Both the position numbers and the translations under genes were made by a program. From assembly GCA_913049615.1 (NCBI GenBank), contig CAJWZI010000170.1, positions 1 through 5,076 of the forward strand: a stretch of DNA of 5,076 nt, read 5' to 3'. This document shows, one piece after another, positions 1-3,744 of the stretch. Positions within the stretch are counted from its first letter, which is position 1. Every line of letters begins with the position of its first letter. The stretch is from an uncultured Alphaproteobacteria bacterium (GTDB lineage: Bacteria; Pseudomonadota; Alphaproteobacteria; GCA-2731375). The notes under the pieces are model-generated. The model made no database searches and was not told the DNA's origin. It saw nothing but the letters and a program-made list of their open reading frames with translations.

Positions 1-966
1 GCGCGTCTCGCTATCGGCCTGGGGGTCGATCACGGCACAGATTGTCGCGCCGTGGTGCTGCTGAGCATGGCCGAGGCGATCGGCATACTCATCTATATAT
101 TTGTACCCGCGGCTCCGCACCAGCCAGTAAATGAATTCGCGGTGCGCATTCTCTTCCTGATGGATCGCCCAGTTATGCAAATGGCCCGACGCATATATAT
201 GAGCCTCGGCCGTGGTTGTCGCTGCGCGCTGATTTGAATGCAGCAGGTTCCACATTGAATGCCCCTTGAACGAATGGCTCGAGATGATCTTGCAGCGGCG
301 GCCGTTGGGGAAGACAAGCTGCCAGCGCGCCATCCAATCTGACATGGGGATTTGCTTGATGTTTTTGGCGCGCATCAAATCGGCATCGGCACCCCAGGTA
401 TCGTGGTTTCCCATTATCCAGGCGAGCCAGTTGACGCCGCTGTCGTTTAGCAAATAGTCGGCCAGCCGGCGAGCGGTGTCGAGGCTGGTGTCACTCTGGC
501 TATGCAGGCGCATCAGCCGTCCTGGCCAGTCGCCATCGGTCGTGTCGCCGATGTTGACCCCGTACATGCCAGACCTGGACATGATCTCCAGATCACGGCG
601 CAGCAACGGGATGTTACAGCCGTTTGAGTCAATGTGAGGGTCGCCGACGAAACATAGCCCGATCGGCTCGTTCCCCTTGATCTTCACTTCATACCAATCG
701 CGGGCGGATTGGGCGGCGATACGCTTTTCGAAGCGCCGCTCCATGTTGTCGAGAATTTCGCTGACAGGGATGTCGTCGTCGGGGAACTCAGGGAGCTCGG
801 CCGCGGCGTCAGTTGACGGCTCGTCATCGCGCAATTTTGCCCGAGCCAGTCGCGCAGACAGCGTTTTGCGCGGTACGCCGAGAGCTTCCGCAGCCGCGGT
901 AATGGTGCCATAAGCTGCAACCGTCTTCAGCGCCTCGTCCAACTCGTCCGACGACAGCCGTTTCAC
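1..966 (-). CDS. HTH-containing calcineurin-like metallophosphoesterase (3' end outside window)
   Basis: An open frame of 322 codons runs to the left edge without a stop, so the C-terminus is missing. I place the start at a GTG (966-964) that overlaps the endolysin stop as GTGA; no strong ribosome binding site is seen, so translational coupling is likely. Residues about 15-45 look like a helix-turn-helix (TITAAAEALGVPRKTLSARL), followed by an acidic linker (about 47-66). From about residue 100 all the expected phosphoesterase metal-binding motifs appear in order: GDPHID (D109, H111), IGDTTDG (D141), GNHD (187-189), histidines at 231 and 236, and GHLH (H262, H264). The family uses two metal ions to hydrolyse phosphomono- or diesters; the substrate here is unknown. 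A nuclease, a nucleotide phosphatase or a protein phosphatase are all possible. The HTH suggests DNA binding. The domain call is firm; the biological role is not. Confidence 0.9.
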   Translation of the reverse strand, partial: MKRLSSDELDEALKTVAAYGTITAAAEALGVPRKTLSARLARAKLRDDEPSTDAAAELPEFPDDDIPVSEILDNMERRFEKRIAAQSARDWYEVKIKGNEPIGLCFVGDPHIDSNGCNIPLLRRDLEIMSRSGMYGVNIGDTTDGDWPGRLMRLHSQSDTSLDTARRLADYLLNDSGVNWLAWIMGNHDTWGADADLMRAKNIKQIPMSDWMARWQLVFPNGRRCKIISSHSFKGHSMWNLLHSNQRAATTTAEAHIYASGHLHNWAIHQEENAHREFIYWLVRSRGYKYIDEYADRLGHAQQHHGATICAVIDPQADSETR

Positions 967-1394
967 GAATCGGCCGTCAGTCGTTGATACAGTCGATTGG
1001 CGCGTGCCGGCACTTGCTGAGCAAACTTGCTGTCGAGGAGCTCAGCAGCCGCCGCGTCATAGTCGTGAGCCTGGAGCCCGGCCAGCATCTTCTTAAACTT
1101 CGCCAAGCGTGGCGCGCCCAGCTGGAAGGCGAGCTCGACTAGCACCTCTTTTGCTGCTTTCGAGAGATCGTCAAACCAGGGATAGTTTCTGCGCACCTCA
1201 TCAATGGTGCGGATCACGTCGTTCTTCAATAGATAGGCTGCCTCTTCCTCGCTGATGCCGAGTCCGGTGGTGTCAATGTTCCGGCCAAACCCGATAGTGA
1301 GGTGGTTTTCGCTACAGCGATAAGCGCGGGAGCGGAACCCCTCCTCAATTTTGAGGTTGTCGAGGATGCCCTCGATTGGAAACTGAATGCTCAT
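963..1394 (-). CDS. Endolysin, T4-type lysozyme (glycoside hydrolase family 24)
   Basis: This 143-residue protein should cleave the glycan strands of peptidoglycan at the end of infection. The active-site pattern is clear: E18, then eight residues, C27, then five residues, T33, followed by IGFG. This matches the Glu-8-Asp/Cys-5-Thr triad of the T4 lysozyme family, with cysteine where T4 has Asp20. The C-terminal half carries a typical lysozyme segment (LAFQLGAPRLAKFKKMLAGL) and the end ARANRLYQRL. The size is normal for a single-domain lysozyme. There is no signal peptide or N-terminal anchor, so export should depend on a holin. The start is the ATG at 1394-1392, which overlaps the upstream stop as ATGA and has a weak GGAA four bases before it. 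A longer in-frame start at 1505 would add 37 residues unlike any lysozyme and would lie inside the upstream gene. Confidence 0.95.
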   Translation of the reverse strand: MSIQFPIEGILDNLKIEEGFRSRAYRCSENHLTIGFGRNIDTTGLGISEEEAAYLLKNDVIRTIDEVRRNYPWFDDLSKAAKEVLVELAFQLGAPRLAKFKKMLAGLQAHDYDAAAAELLDSKFAQQVPARANRLYQRLTADS

Positions 1395-1705
1395 TTGATT
1401 CCGTTCAACTTGTCGCGCAATGCATCGAGCCGATCGCGATGGCGTTCCATCTTGGCGTTGAAATCCTTGTCCAGTGTGTCGAACTTGACCCACAATTCTG
1501 ACCATTGGCGCTCGGCGACATCCATTTTTGCCGAAAGTGTAATGACCACGTCGCTCTCTTTTTCAAGGCGATGCACGTCCTTGCTCAGCATGTCCAACTG
1601 CTTGCTATTTTCGGCCGAGCGAGATTGCAGCCGAACGAGGGCAATCAAACCAGCCACACTTGCCATGAGTAGCGGAATCAGGGATTTGAGGATCGTTAAG
1701 TCCAT
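1391..1705 (-). CDS. Small membrane-anchored coiled-coil protein of the lysis cassette
   Basis: The protein has 104 residues: one hydrophobic helix (about 5-24, ILKSLIPLLMASVAGLIALV) followed by a long charged helix with heptad-like hydrophobic spacing (about 30-102), probably a coiled coil. Its position between holin and endolysin and its architecture (one membrane helix plus coiled coil) fit an inner-membrane spanin (Rz-like). However, the positive charges follow the helix (R25, R29, K35), which by the positive-inside rule would put the coiled coil in the cytoplasm and argues against a spanin. Alternatives are a holin regulator or one of the small TM-plus-coil proteins of unknown function common in phages. 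It starts three bases after the holin stop and has no good Shine-Dalgarno site, so it is probably translated by reinitiation. The gene is secure; the function is open. Confidence 0.75.
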   Translation of the reverse strand: MDLTILKSLIPLLMASVAGLIALVRLQSRSAENSKQLDMLSKDVHRLEKESDVVITLSAKMDVAERQWSELWVKFDTLDKDFNAKMERHRDRLDALRDKLNGIK

Positions 1706-1708
1706 AGG

Positions 1709-2116
1709 TCATTTCGAAACGTGCTTAAACTTCTCGAACGTGCGCAGACCGCCCAACCCCAACATCCCCATGAGAACCGGCATCATCTCGCTCATGGAGA
1801 GCGTGGGCAGATCGATGAGGTAGCCGCTTTGCGCCAAGGCAAAAACGGCGATCGGCTGGATGACGTATGTGTAGGCTAAAGCGAACCCACATGACCAACC
1901 GATGAACGGGCGCCAGCCAGCCACAAAGATGGAGCGGTGAGACGCCTCGGCCTTGTTGATCTCAAGCTGCGCCAGGTCAATCTGCGCCAGGTGCGTCGTG
2001 AGTTGCTGCTCGATCTCTTGCTTCGCCTTGGCCGCGGCCTCTTTGTCCTCGGGCAAAAAGCGGCCGACCACGTCGCCGATGATGGGCAACAGGCTGGGTA
2101 GCAGGGCTGCGAACAT
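1709..2116 (-). CDS. Holin of the 3TM (gene-transfer-agent release) type
   Basis: This 135-residue protein resembles the 3TM holin family named for gene-transfer-agent release. It has a hydrophobic N-terminal helix (about 2-20), a charged helical linker rich in K, E and Q (about 23-60), then the family-like stretch FVAGWRPFIGWSCGFALAY (about 64-82), a second hydrophobic run to about residue 95, and a third around 109-124 ending in GMLGLGGLRTFEKF. Such holins would permeabilise the inner membrane and release the signal-less lysozyme encoded two genes downstream. The start ATG overlaps the protease stop by one base (TAATG). A strong GGAGG at 2128-2124 lies seven bases upstream, inside the last codons of the protease, so the two genes are co-expressed. 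The family call rests on motif memory, not on a search. Confidence 0.9.
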   Translation of the reverse strand: MFAALLPSLLPIIGDVVGRFLPEDKEAAAKAKQEIEQQLTTHLAQIDLAQLEINKAEASHRSIFVAGWRPFIGWSCGFALAYTYVIQPIAVFALAQSGYLIDLPTLSMSEMMPVLMGMLGLGGLRTFEKFKHVSK

Positions 2117-2955
2117 TAGTTATCCTCCGCCGCTTCCGGTTCCTCGATTGGATCACCGAGGACAAAGCCGAAATCGTTGGCGCGGAGGAAGATGCGAATC
2201 TCCGAGATCGGACGACTCCATCCCATATGTGTAACAACGCTGGAGCCTCCCCAACCAAAAGCCGAAATCATCGATGGCACCGAAATCAGCTCAAAGGAAT
2301 CACGAGGCGAACGGACAAAAAGGGCGCCTCCGCTATTACCGAAAATAGTCGGGGCGGTCGCCAGGAAGAGTGATCGTCCATCCTTATCCCGACCGAAACC
2401 AGACAGCAGGCCCGTCGTCGGAAAGGGCGGTTTGCCTAGCCCGGCACCGACGGCGTAGACCTGCTGAAAAATCCAAGGACCGTCATCTTCGTTCTCGGGA
2501 TACAATTCGGCGACGTACTGCAACGGCCTCTCGGAATCAACCACGCGAAGAAGCGCCAAATCCCGATCTTTGTCCCAGGCTTCTATAGTCGCCTGTCTTC
2601 CTATCGTGCCGATCGCGTCAGAAAAATTATTGTATTCCCAAAGGTCGATCAGGACTGGCCGTCGAGTTTCGCGCTCAATTTTCTCCTGCGCGTGTGAGTC
2701 CCATTCCTCGCTCACTTTAATATTGCTTTTTACAACATGATGATTTGTTAGGACGAGCGACACATATTCGCCGTCGCGTTCTTCCGAGAAGATCACGGTG
2801 CCACTTCCAGTGCCTACGTTTGTTCGCACAAGAACGGTACTATAGAGCATTTCCTCGTGCTTCTGCTGGACGTGCTGCGGCGCGGAGATATCGCCCGCGA
2901 AGGCGACGGCTGGCAGCACTAAAAGTAGCGCCGCAAAAAAGCTGATGGCTCTCAT
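2116..2955 (-). CDS. Secreted trypsin-like (HtrA-like) serine protease, no PDZ domain
   Basis: The 279-residue product starts with a clear signal peptide (R2, hydrophobic core 4-18, AFA before a likely cut after A20), so it should act in the periplasm or outside the cell. The catalytic triad of a chymotrypsin-fold protease is readable: H73 in TNHHVV, D132 in DRDLALL, and S208 in GNSGGALF. An N-terminal GTGSGTV (48-54) matches the strand found in HtrA-type proteases. There is no PDZ domain after the protease fold; the protein ends in an acidic tail (EEPEAAEDN). No cysteines are present, so folding does not need disulfides. It lies between a small membrane protein and the holin and has a strong Shine-Dalgarno. 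The first part of the gene is AT-rich (38% GC by hand count in 2701-2760, against 62% in the holin at 2041-2100), hinting at a separate origin. Its substrate is unknown; a role in envelope disruption is inference. Confidence 0.92.
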   Translation of the reverse strand: MRAISFFAALLLVLPAVAFAGDISAPQHVQQKHEEMLYSTVLVRTNVGTGSGTVIFSEERDGEYVSLVLTNHHVVKSNIKVSEEWDSHAQEKIERETRRPVLIDLWEYNNFSDAIGTIGRQATIEAWDKDRDLALLRVVDSERPLQYVAELYPENEDDGPWIFQQVYAVGAGLGKPPFPTTGLLSGFGRDKDGRSLFLATAPTIFGNSGGALFVRSPRDSFELISVPSMISAFGWGGSSVVTHMGWSRPISEIRIFLRANDFGFVLGDPIEEPEAAEDN

Positions 2956-2961
2956 AGCGAT

Positions 2962-2968
2962 CTCCTCA
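2962..2968 (-). promoter_or_regulatory. Ribosome binding site of the protease, overlapping the upstream stop codon
   Basis: On the minus strand the sequence reads TGAGGAG, then six bases, then the protease ATG. The TGA is the stop of the 56-residue membrane protein, so the stop and the AGGAG core share bases. Ribosomes finishing the small gene are placed directly on the protease start, which predicts coupled translation. The site also supports ATG 2955-2953 as the true start. Confidence 0.85.
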
Positions 2969-3136
2969 GATGATCCCTTTTTCCCGCAAGACCACGGCGC
3001 CGGCCGCGGCTACGAGGCCGGCTACGGCCACCCAAAAATTGTCCACCAAAAAAGCCACCGCCACGCACGCGACGGCGGCTGCGGCCCAGGTGCTGGGTTC
3101 GATCGCACGGTCTTTAATCCAGTTGAATATGTTCAT
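2966..3136 (-). CDS. Small two-helix membrane protein, holin or antiholin candidate
   Basis: This 56-codon gene starts at ATG 3136-3134 and ends at TGA 2968-2966. The start is preceded by GGAG seven bases upstream. The protein opens with a short amphipathic, charged segment (NIFNWIKDRAIEPSTW), followed by two Ala/Val-rich hydrophobic helices (about 17-31 and 34-50) separated by a short polar turn (VDN), and a charged end (REKGII). An N-terminal WIKDR.. EPSTW pattern is familiar from small membrane proteins in phage lysis regions. Two closely spaced membrane helices fit a class II holin, a pinholin or an antiholin. With the 3TM holin in the same operon, a holin/antiholin pair is plausible. It is the first gene after the terminator. 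The gene is well supported by start, ribosome binding site, stop and context; which lysis role it has is not. Confidence 0.85.
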   Translation of the reverse strand: MNIFNWIKDRAIEPSTWAAAAVACVAVAFLVDNFWVAVAGLVAAAGAVVLREKGII

Positions 3137-3143
3137 ATAATTT

Positions 3144-3147
3144 CTCC
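3144..3147 (-). promoter_or_regulatory. Ribosome binding site of the 56-residue membrane protein
   Basis: GGAG on the minus strand, seven bases before ATG 3136-3134. It lies immediately downstream of the terminator T-tract, so the leader of the lysis cassette after the terminator is only about a dozen bases long. It supports the reality of this short gene. Confidence 0.75.
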
Positions 3148-3148
3148 A

Positions 3149-3173
3149 TTAAAAAAGGCCGCTTGCGCGGCCT
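3149..3173 (-). terminator. Intrinsic (Rho-independent) terminator after the fibre operon
   Basis: On the minus strand a perfect 7-bp GC-rich stem (AGGCCGC, loop GCAA, GCGGCCT) is followed directly by a run of T (TTTTTTAAT, 3156-3148, sharing its first T with the stem). The loop GCAA is a stable GNRA tetraloop. It lies 26 bases after the stop of the fibre-associated gene, as expected for the end of that transcription unit. The plus strand has no T-tract after the hairpin, so it works in one direction only. It is unusual because the next lysis gene begins right after it (see findings). Confidence 0.93.
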
Positions 3174-3178
3174 GTGGG

Positions 3179-3195
3179 GTAACAGTCGAGTAACA
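3179..3195. repeat. Short direct repeat GTAACA-GTCGA-GTAACA in the intergenic gap
   Basis: Two copies of GTAACA start 11 bases apart, about one helical turn, in the short space between the fibre-associated gene and the terminator. This could be a binding site for a protein acting at the terminator, or chance; a six-base repeat is weak evidence. Confidence 0.3.
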
Positions 3196-3198
3196 ATC

Positions 3199-3744
3199 CT
3201 AACGCGATGGCAATTCGCTGGGCCAAAGCGCGTCGAGTTCTTCATCTGTACCTGCCCCATTGAGATCGAAGGTCGCAGGTAAATCTCTCAGCGCCTGTTT
3301 CTTTGTTGCAACTGCTGTTTTTACGGAGGCATCGTCCGCTTCGAGGGCTCTCTGAAAATTTATGTCTTCTTTCTTTAGTTCTTCGTTGCGAACTTCTCGG
3401 ATTTTATCCATGTGCAGATCACGAGCCTTGGGCATGTCAACCCCAGGTTTTCCTACACCGTTCTGTTTCCACGCGTTGCGAAACTTGCGGCTGGGCAAAT
3501 CGGTATCCTCCACAATCGTCACATTTAGCGCATCATCCGGAACATCTTTCTCGCGAATTCGCTGAACAAATTCATCTTTAGTTTCAGCCCACGGGATATC
3601 ATCGGGCGGCAATCGTTTGATCGCACCGGACTTTTCCAGCGACACTGGCCCGTTTTCGGTTGTGACTAATCGTGCGTTAGGCGCTGGTAAACAAACCGCG
3701 ACATTACCATTGTGGGTGTATGTGATTACCTTTGTCATTTTCAT
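3199..3744 (-). CDS. Tail-fibre-associated protein, possible fibre assembly chaperone
   Basis: A 181-residue soluble protein with no signal or membrane segment. The N-terminal part (1-50) looks like a small beta unit (KVITYTHNGNVAVCLPAP). The middle (about 56-90) has DEFVQRIREKDVPDDA and the DLPSRKFRNAW pattern. The C-terminal part (about 105-153) is a charged helical hairpin (ARDLHMDKIREVRNEELKK, then QRALEADD and KKQALRDLP). The gene ends with DALWPSELP. Proteins with the RKFRNAW and ARD.H..KIRE..R patterns are familiar next to fibre genes in proteobacterial phages, where a chaperone or accessory fibre role is assumed. It overlaps the fibre stop as ATGA. A GGAG lies four bases before the ATG at 3744 and ten before a second ATG at 3738, so either may be used. 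GC is low (37% in 3361-3420). Function is inferred mainly from context. Confidence 0.85.
   Translation of the reverse strand: MKMTKVITYTHNGNVAVCLPAPNARLVTTENGPVSLEKSGAIKRLPPDDIPWAETKDEFVQRIREKDVPDDALNVTIVEDTDLPSRKFRNAWKQNGVGKPGVDMPKARDLHMDKIREVRNEELKKEDINFQRALEADDASVKTAVATKKQALRDLPATFDLNGAGTDEELDALWPSELPSR

Noticed and set aside
94..200. ATATATAT-like runs at 94-100 and 193-200
   Set aside because: Both lie inside the metallophosphoesterase coding frame and spell ordinary Tyr/Ile codons; there is no supporting promoter context.
963..1505. Longer endolysin starting at ATG 1505
   Set aside because: The 37 extra residues are arginine-rich and unlike lysozymes, and would overlap 115 bases of the upstream coiled-coil gene. 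The ATG at 1394 makes a standard ATGA junction and begins a normal-length lysozyme.
1302..1823. 173-residue plus-strand open frame
   Set aside because: It lies opposite three well-supported minus-strand genes, crosses their junctions and shows no recognisable domain.
1967..1992. 11-base direct repeat CTGCGCCAGGT with 15-base period
   Set aside because: It encodes the repeated Leu-Ala-Gln of the holin's helical linker and is explained by the protein sequence.
2999..3028. GC-rich GCCGGC repeats as a hairpin or terminator
   Set aside because: They are Ala/Gly codons of the small membrane protein and are not followed by a T-tract on either strand.
3136..3141. TATAAT on the plus strand as a -10 promoter element
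   Set aside because: It overlaps the start region of the minus-strand membrane gene and has no -35 element at suitable spacing. A transcript would run antisense to the whole operon.
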